Assembly (NCBI GenBank): GCA_963931925.1
Contig: OZ007579.1
Span: 28,051,981-28,115,980 of the forward strand
Length of the DNA stretch: 64,000 nt
Direction of reading: 5' to 3'
Source: Onchidella celtica
Lineage: Eukaryota; Mollusca; Gastropoda; Systellommatophora; Onchidiidae
Below, one piece after another: positions 25,095 through 37,200 of the stretch. The stretch's first letter is position 1, and each line of letters starts with the position of its first letter. The notes below the pieces were generated by a model that made no database searches, was not told where the DNA came from, and saw only the letters and a program-made list of their open reading frames with translations. The translations under genes and the position numbers were made by a program.

Positions 25095-26080
25095 AACATT
25101 ACTATATCTGTATTTGCCGATGAATATGGTAGCCTTCGAAAATGTCCAAAGCATCTTTTTTTTCAGAATGTAATTTACATTGCATTTTTATCAAAATAGT
25201 AAAATGCAAATCAACGCCTATACGGCCACCTGCGGCCACCAATACGGTTAGCGAAACAATACTGTTGCACCGATTGTTAACTAAAACTAGTGGAATAAAT
25301 GGAACTGAAAATTCAGTGGAATTATCTCAAAGCTAAACATGATGCAGTTATATTATTTCAACCGGTCTTTCAGATGAACCATGCCCAGATCACAATAAAT
25401 CATGGCAAGATGTCGACATTATTTCTATTATCTATTATTCAAAGAGCTTAGCAGAACAAAAAGTGTCAGGTTTAGTTGTTGTTGTTGTGGCTTTTTTCAA
25501 GCTTGAGCCTCCCTCTCCCCAATCCCAGTTTTTGTTCAGTGAGTCACAAATTATGCCAATCCCTTCTGACAAACGAAATTGTCAAACAATCAGGCTACGA
25601 GCAAAATAATAAAAACTCACTATTTCATGCTGTTTGTCACTCTTGATCATAATCAAAACTGCAAGATCTTTGAATACTTCATGTACTCCATACTCGAGGA
25701 AAACCTTTTTATAGTTGTCTGTACTTTACACAGCTCTAGGTAGCCACACGTCTGTGAAAAAGACGCCTCGTGTTCAGTCGTATTTTCTTCTTATTTTTTT
25801 TTTTCAGCCTGTAAATTTTCACAAGCCCCATGCAGAAAACTCATGTTTCCCTAACTTCGGAAGTTAAGACAGAAGAGGGGGATTGGGGTGGTATGGAGTT
25901 AGACGCTCATTTCTCCCAAATCCACGAGGATAACCTTGACCCAGACAAATTCAAGGACAAATAAATTAGACTACGCTAGTGCAAGGCGAGTATCTCCGTG
26001 ATTATGAGTAGAGATGAGTGAGCCAGTGAGTGAATGCACAAGTGAAAAATTGATGAGGGATTGCATGTCGAATGTCATGG
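25095..26080. other. Intergenic DNA, no gene recognised
   Basis: No supported feature; short open frames only. Confidence 0.45.
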
Positions 26081-26090
26081 ACGATTTAGA

Positions 26091-26533
26091 CAGCAGTTCT
26101 CGACCTTTTTCAGCCAATCGCCCCCCTTAGGCTCCACATTTTCTTTCATCGGCTCCCTCCTCCCCCCCCCCCCCCCAGGCCCCCAAAAATCCCTACTCAA
26201 ACCCAACAGATACATTTTACAAGAAAACAGACTATACATATACAAAGTATGATGTTAAGTGTTTCAAAGCTCCATTAATGACAATCGTCATGTTGATTAT
26301 TTGTTATAAACCAGAAAGAATTCTTTATCAAATGCACTGAAAGAAACAGGACTTTCCTGTTCATGAAACAAATCTATGGCTGCCTTGCATTTGCCCCCCT
26401 ATCGCCCCCTTTCATCTCTTCCAGCCCCCCCCCCTCCGGTCTCCCTTTTCTGCGTTTTGCCCGTGTTCCCTCCCCCCCCCCCTAACAAAATCACCCCTCC
26501 GGGGGGCGATATCGCCGGCGCTGAGAACCACTG
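26091..26533. mobile_element. hAT-type MITE
   Basis: Ends CAGCAGTTCTC and GAGAACCACTG form a hAT-like terminal inverted repeat (family consensus CAGTGGTTCTC). The flanks are GATTTAGA on the left (26083-26090) and ATTTAGA on the right (26534-26540), an 8-bp hAT target duplication if one G was lost at the right junction. The interior has long C tracts and no transposase; 443 bp. Confidence 0.72.
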
Positions 26534-26540
26534 ATTTAGA

Positions 26541-27990
26541 ATGTGAGAGAGTCTGTGGGTGAGCGACAAATTGAATGAATGAATGAACGTGAATTAGCGA
26601 CAGTATGAAAACGAATGAATGAATAAATAATGCATTCGTGGATGAGAGAAGGCATGAGTAAGCTACAATAAATAAAACTTGTCGCTCGTTTATGTCTGTA
26701 ACAACTCAAACAAGCTCACCTTGTCTTTCAAAATCATCCAATATTTCCACTAAGTTTGAAATAAAATTAAACTCTATAGATCTAGATATCCACATACATC
26801 AGGTACAAAACTAACGTTTTCCTTGGTTTTGAAGTTAAGGGGGAAGCCAGACAGAGGTTGGCGTAGGCCCAGGTTTGGTGGCACGTACGCAACCTCATTA
26901 TTATGCATCACAAACATTACTAACAAGCCACACTGCGACCCAGCTAGGTGCTAGCTGGAGGACCACCAATTGCTGGCGACAGATTTTATAGAGCAGTGCG
27001 GTATAATCACCAGCCACCAGATTTGTTTCAGCTCGCCCGATTCAGATCCAACGCAATATATATAGGCCTACATTTAAAAAATACTGAGAACGTCTGTGCA
27101 CAGTTTTCTCATATAATGTGGTCTTCTCACCTGTTCCCATCAAATGTGTGGACTTCGATGATTATAATAAACATTATTACCAGAGCTGGTACTATACCAG
27201 TCCCCAGTATGGAGCTCTACCACCCCAGCCTCAGCTTTGGTCTGGTTTACCCTTAACAGTAACACGTACGTTCAGTGGGCCTACTCGCAAACTGTAGATA
27301 CGAGGGAAAAAAATGAAATAGCGGACGTCAGATCCAGATCTTGACGCAGTACGTGTAACTTAATTGTCCCCACGATAGAAATCATTATAAACCCAGCTAA
27401 TTTTATAATTTACAATTTTTACGAAGTGTGCAAGACTTTAGATTATGAACAATTGTAAAATGGAATAGTTAATTATTACTCCCAAATAAAACAAAATCGT
27501 TCTTGCTCAGGCCATAGTGCCCTTTCAACTGTGCTAAATGTAGGCCGCAGTTGCCCCCAGAAGTCATTGATAGTCGAGTTTGTCTACATGTACTTTCTTT
27601 GTCATAGCTATACTTAGTCTAAACTATTTTTAGTAACCAGTCCACACTCCCGTTCCCTATTACCTGGGTTTTGTGCAATAGGTAGTGGGTAAGCCAATTG
27701 GATGCCCCAGAGCGCCGCCAGTGAGCATAAGCCTGCGTGTACTGCATCGTGCATTGACGTGCATTGCTGAGTGAGCGGGTCGGGACACGAGGTTTGACCG
27801 AGGAGGATCATTAGTAATCGACTCTTAAACCAGGTATTTAAGATTTACCAGTTCTTGCATTATTGATAGATTATTCTATTGGTTATTGCCACATAAGGAC
27901 GATAGGCCTATTAATGATAGTTGCCAATGCGATTAATGTTAACTTTGGCATTTTGCAATTACAACAGTGAGATGTGTTATCGATAATGGA
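26541..27990. other. Intergenic DNA upstream of RPLP0 copy B
   Basis: No gene recognised. It should hold the copy B promoter and possibly a 5' untranslated exon, but I cannot identify a TATA box or transcription start from sequence alone. Confidence 0.4.
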
Positions 27991-27996
27991 ACGACC

Positions 27997-28053
27997 GGGG
28001 GGGGGGGGGGGGGGAGGAAGAATATAGGTCCTTATGGACTTTTTCATTTGATA

Positions 28054-28126
<73 letters not shown>

Positions 28127-28141
28127 CTCTCTCTCTCTCTC
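27997..28141. repeat. G18 tract followed by a (CT)n microsatellite upstream of RPLP0 copy B
   Basis: 18 consecutive G (27997-28014), then about 88 bases of CT repeat (28054-28141) with one CAG interruption, then (AAT)n near 28153-28170. The CT tract ends about 140 bases before the copy B start codon. Such pyrimidine tracts could overlap the 5'-terminal oligopyrimidine start of a ribosomal protein mRNA; that is inference. Confidence 0.85.
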
Positions 28142-28281
28142 CTTATTCACAAATAATAATAATAATAATACGTCCTTTATATAATAAGATAATAATACCT
28201 TTTTCGTGGCATCAGCATTTTACACTTTACTGTATTCATGAACAATTAAACTTATCCCTCCACGTAACCAGACTTAAAAAG

Positions 28282-31200
28282 ATGGTCAAGGGAGACAGAG
28301 CCACTTGGAAGTCCAACTACTTCCTGAAGATTACCGTGAGTTCCAGTTTTAGTCTCTACAGTATGTGTTGCATTTAGTTGTGTAATCACAATATGGGCCT
28401 ATGCGATTAAGTTAGAATTGTAGAAATATAAAGAAGTATTATGTTTAACCTCTCGTGCCCAAATAGATGGTTTTAATCTTATCAAAATTTCTGAACTTTT
28501 CAAAACTATTAAATTGAAATAGTCAAATGAATTAGTAATAAAAGAATATTTACATGCATTATATTTATGAATATTATTTGTGGGTAGATCTGACAAAACA
28601 GGGCTCGTGGTGAAATTTTTATACATGTACCTCTTACAAAGATCAAAATAAATTAGTTCTTAGAAGATTTCAAGCAAAATATTTTACTAAAAGCAGAAAA
28701 ATGGCTAATCTATACTATATATATTTGTGGACTTGGGATTTTTGTGACCAGATTGGGGCCAAATTTGGCATGGAATCTTTTTATGATTTATCGGAGGTTC
28801 TTAGCCTATTCAGATGTTCGAAACTGTTTGGTTTTTTTTATTGGAAATTTATTGTTTCGCCAGCATTTAGATCTATTTCGAGTCATGGTTCGCCATTTTA
28901 AGGTTTCGTTATCACTTCCTGCGATGTGTTCACTATCAAACACACTAACCCGTGCGCAAATCATGCTATTGTACGGGATGCGCAGGGTGTCAACTCACAA
29001 AGGCAGAGCAGTAAGACTTATTTTAAAATAAACAAACAAAAATAAAATAAACAAATAGGAACAGGCAAGATGAAGCAGGTCCATAATAAACACCCAGAAC
29101 TGAAACTAATATTCAAACCGATTTATCCCGGGCAGGGCCGGGGACCTCAGCTAGTCTTTCATATTAATATATTATAAGTAAGCAAATCTCAATTTCCGTG
29201 GACGGCTTTTCCCCCTTTGGAGGAGTTATCTCAGGAATTATGGTTTTTCATCTTAAGCCTGATTTCATCAGCATCACTCATTATTATTGTTCGTAAATTA
29301 GAAAGTGTTGAAAAAAAAATAGAGCATTTAGTGCCATGTGAATTGTTATGAACATTGAGCACCAGAAGATTTGGTAAATATTTTGATTTTAATAACTATT
29401 TTGAGTGATGTAACTATTCTGGACGCAGGGCTGACTTCAGTTTTAAGGCAAGTCTAGGCGATCATCTGAGGCAGTAAAATTTGGACTTGGGTCCAAAAAT
29501 TGATTAACGGTTTGAAAATGTCAAGGTATTACTTTTGAGTTGGTAGCATGTTAAAAAATAAACAGATTCAAGGATACTAGATGGTCCAGAATGGGGGAAG
29601 TGGGATGAAAAATTTTGGTCTTGCCTAGGGCAGTATGCTCTCTGATTGTTCATGTGTAATATGAATTTTTTATTATTGGTGCAGTGACTTCAGTATGATG
29701 TTCCAGGTGTCACTGTCTATGCACGTGCAGCTGTCATAAGTTTCTGGGCTTGGTAGTATGTCTTGCATTTTATGTATGTGGATTATTTTCAGGCATTATT
29801 TGATGAGTATCCAAAAGCCTTCATTGTGAATGCAGACAATGTTAGATCAAAGCAAATGCAACAGATCCGTCGTGCCCTCCGAGGAAAAGCAGGTGAGCTA
29901 TCAGGTTTAAATGTGCATTTGGTTACAGAGTTACCATCTCTTAGAATTCTTGGAACTAACTTCCAAATTTTTTTTGAGCATTGACATAGGTGACAAGGAA
30001 GCATTATATTTCATGAACCAACAAAATGTTGTTGTTTTTTTTTTACTCTCTCCCTATAGGTAACTTTTGTGAGGGTGGACGGGAAGTCTTAACACTGTCC
30101 AGTTTGAAATTTAGGGATGCTGCAAAGATCTTTTTTCTTTCACTCATTATGAGCACAAGACATCACATACATGTATTATGCATCAAAATGAATAAAAATC
30201 ATTGAACCAGGAAAGGATTTGATATTTCAGTGAGTTAGTCTAAACTTTGACCAGACCATCCTGTAACCCACTGTATCCTCTTTCTACTCATTTGAGAGAC
30301 TGAATTTCCTTGCCTGGACTCAAACATTAAATCCAACAGCAAAAAGAACAACGTCTGTGTTCTGAGGTTACTGACTGCTCTGAAAGTGCAGCACTCATTT
30401 TTTTTACAATGGCTTAAGCTGTAAATCTGAATTTTACTCAGTAAAGTAGCTCCTGTGCTCACTGATGACAGGACGCAAAGAATAACGACCACTTTGTTTT
30501 ATCAAAGTCAATTTATAAAAGTAAGCAGAGGCTTGGAGGAGGGGGACAGTTCTTGTTGTTCTTCTTCCTTTGACTCCGGCTCCACTTCTCTGAGTACTTA
30601 CTTGCCACACACACATGTAATTACCTCACATTTTCTCTGCTTTGTTTTATCAATTAACTCTATTTGAACATATTTAAGGCTACAGACAGATGTAAACAGA
30701 ATGAGAAATTAATACGTCGATTAGTTTCCTGAAAATGAATCGTGTTTAACTTATTTAGTATTGTTTTTATTTCCCTCAAATCTCAGTCATCCTTATGGGC
30801 AAGAACACCATGATGCGTAAAGCCATTCGTGGTCATCTTGAGAGTAATGCAGGCCTAGAAAAGTGAGTAAATAAATCATTTTTAGTGCATACATAATGTG
30901 GGATTGATCTGAGCAGAAGAAGAAACTGTTTCTTTTGATGACATTATGTCTTACTTTGCATGAAATTTTCTGGAATGGTGGTGATTGATAATTTTGCTGT
31001 AACCATGATAAGGAAAAGTTTATGCAAAATTAATTTGCGCAATGTGTCATTCAAACTGCACTGTGTGATACAACAAATTTATGCCAAAAAGCAACTGATG
31101 GTTCATTGCATTTCTGAGCACGAGGGCTATCATCAGATAGTATTATAGAAAAGGAAATGTGCCAAAAGCAAATATGTAATAATCCAGTAGATCATAATGG

Positions 31201-34200
31201 TGTAAGTCACCAAATGACAGTAAAAGAAACAGTTTTTTCTTAATATCTCAAAAGTGTAAAAAATGACTTAGGTCATTAGTGTAGAGCAGTGACCATGTGT
31301 CTCCAGAGTTATCTCAGTGCATGTATATACTAATGAAAAGACTGCTTTTTAAGATAAGCAGTGCAGTGGACACATCGTTTCTTGAGCAGCAGAAGAAAAC
31401 AATAAAGCCATTCTTGCTACTCTTCTAATGTATTGACGGGACAAAGACTGCAATCCTACAAGTATTTTAGTAGGCTACATTTACAAAATGCATTGTGCTG
31501 GTGAAGTTGCACTAAAATTTATTATGTTTTTTGATGTTCAGACTGCTGCCATACATCAAAAACAATGTGGGATTTGTGTTTACCAGAGATGACTTGTCAG
31601 AAGTCCGTGATGTTCTCTTGGCAAATAAGGTATTAGTAACATTATCATAGCAGTGTTTTGGTCATATGTTCATCTACCAACAGTTTCTCATTTCTGTCAT
31701 TGATTCAGTGGTGAATACTAAGAATTGAAATGTCTGCAGTAACACCTCCCTTCCCCTCCTCAAAATGCAAAATGTAAGAAAAAAATCCCCCTGTCTTGTG
31801 TAAGTATGTCAGTGCATCTATTAATCAACCAAAAAAAAAAAAGAATTTAGAATGAGTGTATTGAGGGGTATTTGCCATATTGTTTGTATAAGAGTTTTAA
31901 AAAGACATTTTGCCGAGTTTGAGTCTGTGTCATGAAAGTGATTCTCTCACTCCTAATTTCATTATATTTATATATGTGTCATTCCAATGGGTTAAAACCT
32001 TTTCGAGATACATGTACATTGTATGTCTTTCTAGCGTAATGTTTTAGCCTTTTGTCGACCAAACTTCAAATCCTCATTTACTCGAAAAGGCAAAAATGCA
32101 CATACAACAATATGGCAAATACCTGACGATATATTCATTACCTTCTTATTTTTGCCCTTTTTGTTGAAATATTGAGACCTAAGGGATAGTAAGTTACCTT
32201 TATCAGAACAAAGCATCTCATTATAACCAAGTTCCATGGTATACTTCGATTGAGATTTAATGATAGTCATTGTATAATAAGTGTATGATTATTTTAGCCG
32301 GAATTACAGGAATACTTATATATATATACATGTCAGGTCCAAGCACCTGCTAAAGCTGGAACTGTGGCCCCACTGGATGTCAAAGTGCCGTCCCAAGTGA
32401 CCTCATGTGGACCAGAGAAAACACCTTTCTTCCAGGCTTTGTCCATCCACACTAAAATCACCAAAGGAACCATTGAGATTTTGGTATGTTTAACTTATTG
32501 TACTTCATGGGATGTTTTCAATGTGTGTGCTGGGATTTATGTGATTCAAATGGGCAAAACCACACAGGAGAATTTGATCCTGTTTTCAGTTGCAACAAAG
32601 GGAGATGACTTTGGGTTTTGTAATGACAACTGTAATTAATGTTAATTTTAGCCCCTTGACTGTGCATCATTGTTGGCCTACGCAGTAAGTCCTAAAATTG
32701 GTAGTGCAAGAGTACCATGTACATATATGGTGCCGCCCTAAAATCAGTAGTGCAAGTACATTGTTTACGTTCACCATATGTTCTACTAAAACCATTTAAC
32801 TTGTAAGTACATACATAGGGAAATACATGGAGTGGTCAACAGGTTAATGAGTTGTTTTTTTTAGACATAAAAGTTGAGGGTAAATGAAGACATATATTTT
32901 AGATAGATAATCATAAGCAGTTTAAAGTAATTGATTCTGCCAGTTTCTTTCATAAACAAGCAGTATGTTAATTGTCCAAATTGGCTGTGTTTTGTTTTCT
33001 TTATTACATATGCTTTGTTTCTTCACATTTTACAGAGTGATGTGTACCTAATCAAGGAAGGTCAGAAGGTGGGACAATCAGAATCAACTCTCCTGAACAT
33101 GTTGAATATTTCACCATTTAGTTATGGTCTTGTCATTGAAAATGGTGGGTAATCATTTTGCACCTCATTTATTTGTTATAGCATTTTACATGATTCCAAG
33201 GCCATTTGATTGATAATGTGTTTTTGATGGTCATACAGTTTGAATTCCTCCTCTTTTTTTTAAAGTTTGGAGCACAATTTTGGTCATTTCACTTGAATGA
33301 ATCTGTCAAGAACAGATTTGATTCATAAATGTTTCCACTGAGTAAATTTTTGTGAGAGAGCAGTGAGTAATTTTTACAAACGTAATTATTGTGCGAGCCA
33401 GCATAACTTGGTCTCGTAAACAATTTGTTTTGAACAGTTTTTTTTTATAATAGATAGACAGAAGGTGTGGGGAAGGATAGACGGACAGCGTAGGTGTGCA
33501 TGGCTGAGCACTCTTTATATCTCATGTTTTGAACTAGGTTTAGTAGAGAGGGAAGGGGTGAGTAGGAATTAAATGTTGTTGAGACGTCGGTTGACGTACA
33601 GAAAATCCGTGATCCAGAGTAAAAGCTCGGGGTTTTGAACATGTTAAGAATTTATTGCTATAAAATTACATTTTATTGTCTTGAGTGATTCGACCTTTGA
33701 TGTCGACCCAAGGTCGTTGCGTAGGGCTGTTACTTAAAATAACTCAGTTCGGCAGCTGAGCTAGAAGTGGTTGCACCAATCACAATCCAGGAATTAGACG
33801 GTAAGCTGCAGATGCAGTCCAGTAATTAAGGCCATACAGAACTTAGTTCTGGGCCACATGTAGACAATCCATTTACGAGGTGGACGGCGAGCTCTCAGCC
33901 AGATGAGAAGTCATAGAGACGCAGCGATTGAGCTGATATGTACAGTGATGGAGCATTGTCAGAAATCTACGCTCCTGAGCCCAAGCCTACTTGTTTGAGC
34001 ATTAAACCCACAGCGCTAATATCAACAGCCCTCACATTGTGTGAGCTAAAGATTTTAATTCCATCCTGAATTTACAGCCACCTACACATGTAGACTGTTG
34101 ACCAGTACTGCCAGACCACATGCATTTCCCGCGACCACGTGTGAACTACACCAGAGCGCGCCTGGCAGAGACGCTATATAAATATGTTTTAGTATGAAGA

Positions 34201-37200
34201 GAGATAGAACTTTAAACCTTACAGGATCCGTCGCCCTCGGGCGCGGATTCTTTTGAATGTAAATTTATTGTGACTTAGATAACTTCATATTACATTGCCT
34301 TAAGTACTTCATAGTTGCTCCTCAGCTTAGCTGAGCATTTTCAGTTGCTATTGTATTCGTTATCTATTGTATATTTTATCTTTGAATTTGTTAGATATAT
34401 AAACTTTGCAGTCTGTTACTCAAATTGATTTATTTAGTTTTTAGAGTGAAAGTTGTTTAATTGTTGTTTTTTTTTGTGCTCGTGTGATTGGGAAGCGGAC
34501 CTCTCGATCTATATTCCCCAAAATCCCGATCCGCGACAGAATCATCAAAAATATCTTGCAGGTAGAAAAAAAATAAGACATATTGTCCGGAAAATTTTGA
34601 TATGCCGATTTGTGACTAAGTATGTTTAGAGATAGAAATTATTGTTATACATTTTATTGTATTAACCATCATTCATCATATTGGACCAAGCAAATAAGTC
34701 AAGTTTTTAACCTTTGTCATATGTCACTGAAAACTATGCATGGTGCATGTCATGGTATCTAATCGACACCACACTCCTAAAGAACAATTTATCAGGACAC
34801 CCTCTTTAAAGATATGGTGTCCATCAGCCCATGGATCAAAGGAGTAGGGATATAACAATAAAATCTTCTTTAGGAATGTCATGTGTCTGAGACCGTAGGA
34901 CATGATAAAGGAAATATAAAAACCACAGAAAAACTGTGGGGTCGCAGCAGGGCTATAGCAATGTCAAAATTGGGCAAAAAGAAAAAGTTGTTACATGTAG
35001 CGAAGCGCCGCGTGAGAAATAATACCCGAACGATGAGAACTCGCAGATAAGTTCCATTATCCTGTTTCACTTCGATTCTGTACATTTCCTGTTCGATTAT
35101 TTTCTCTGTTCCATTTTTCTTTTTTTCTGATTCTTTTTTTTTTTTTCTTGACAAAGGCGAAAGCCGAAAATTTGACCATTTTCTGTCTTCTCTTTAGTTT
35201 GCTTTGTATCATTTGGGTATTATTTCTCACGCGGGGCTTCACTACATACAACTTTTTCTTTTTGCCGAATTTTGTCATGATTAAGGGTATGTCAGCAAAA
35301 TCCTATAATAAAATCCTCTCTAGAAGTATGATGTCAGCGAGACCCTAGGACATACGGGTGGGAGTAGTAAAAATACATGTGTGTTGGTGAGCATGCAGGT
35401 GCATTTTTTAAAATTTTTAAACTATGACTGAGAAGATGGGCAATGACATCACTGAGCAATACCTGGAATTTCAAGAAATGCCCAGATGCAAGATAATTAC
35501 AAGTGTTTTTAATTGCTTCTGGGTCCATTAGACTCCAGACATACAGCAAAGGCTACGTGCAACCTTTATTGCCCATTTCTTAAAGAAAGATAGTGCCTGG
35601 TGGACCAGAGGTTCATTGAGTTATTTACATGTGCTTTTTTTTGTGCCTGGCACATTTAGATGGTTGCAATAGTAATGATATCTATTTCTCTCATTTAGTG
35701 TATGACTCCGGCACCATCTTCAGTCCTTCTATCCTTGACCTAACTGATGAAGACATTATCTCCAAATTTATGGTGGTAAGTGCTCTCATTCTTATTCGTG
35801 TGAGATTCACTCCATCCTTCTTTTAAAACTTTTTCAAGACATAAATTATTAGATATGGGTTATTATTAGTCTATGTCGTGAAGAAAAATAATATCGTATG
35901 ACAGTTGTGAGGAAATTTCCCGATTTCCAGGTTTTTTCAATTTTTTTTTCTCCCAAGTAAACATTATTTTGTGTGTTGTCCAAAATGTATGTGGGCTTAT
36001 ATTTGTGTGTTGAGCTCTGCAGTGACGCATTACATGAAAAGTTCAGGAAATTTTTCTGGCAGCAGTTACCATCATTGGATAATGTACAATTTTATTTTTT
36101 GTTTTGCCACTAAACACTGATGTGAATGTTGGGAATGATATGCCGTGTTTACAACTGCCATTTGTGCTGTTCCCTTCTTTGTATACATGTAGTTGCATAG
36201 CTAAAAGATAGAAATTGTTGGTTAAAGTAGCTATGTATGATTTGGTCACTGTTTCCAACATTGCTTATAGTAGTATAGTATATTTTCCCGGACTGCACTG
36301 AAATGTAGGGCAGTTGAGATTATATGTGACAAATCATTGGTACTAAAAGGAAAATTTACTTTGCACAGCTCACAGATTGTTGTGAAGCGTAAATTTATGT
36401 GCACAAGCTGTCGAAGAAGATAACATTAACAATAAAGAGCAGATTCTTTGGTTTTCTATTTACTGTCCAAAAAGGCGACTTTTAAGGATTGGGAAATAAA
36501 TTGATTTATTATGCTTAATTCATTTTCTACCACCTGACCGTTTTTTTGTTGTTTTTTTCCTCCCATATAATTCCTATTTTTGAATGATTTTGAGAACATT
36601 AAATTTTTATAATGTTACTGATATTTAGAAATTACAATTGTAGGATGGTGAATATTGTGTTTTTGTGAAGGCAGTCCACAGGAACACAATGTTTTTTAAA
36701 CAAGGCAAATAAGAAAAGAATTTCTTACATTTTTAGTCACAGATCAGATTCCATATTTTGTGTCCCTAGACATTATTTAGCAGTTTCTTTGGTAAGGCCA
36801 CCAACTTAAGAATGGAATTTGATTCAGAGAGCAGGAGATGTTTTACAGTAATGTAGCCATTATTCTTCTGAAAGTTATCCACGTTATTACTCTTGATTGT
36901 AGATTGTTACCTCCCATTTCTGATTATCCTAGTCTGTAGGCTCATCCAAGACTGATGTTAGCATGTGTTATGTCGCTAATGATGACTAATGAAGTATTCC
37001 CTTGAACGAATAGCCATTGCAGATGCTTGCTAATTTAGAGTCAGTTAAACAACGAATACTCCCCATGATGAATCTCACCCTATTTGTGGATCCTTTTTTT
37101 TACCCATAAAATGAGTCTTGTCCCTTGTTCCATTATTATAAGATGACACGATAGTGATTTCACCCTGTGTGGAACAAATGCATTATAGCTTGGCCTTATC

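Noticed and set aside
31061-31297. Intronic snoRNA hosted by RPLP0 copy B
   Set aside because: TGATGG and CTGA motifs occur but only about 15 nt apart with no terminal stem, and no H/ACA double hairpin could be drawn. The conserved block is longer than a snoRNA.
1461-34538. One ancestral LTR insertion inherited by both RPLP0 copies
   Set aside because: Target duplications (ATAGT against GAATC), distances from exon 6 and LTR sequences all differ.
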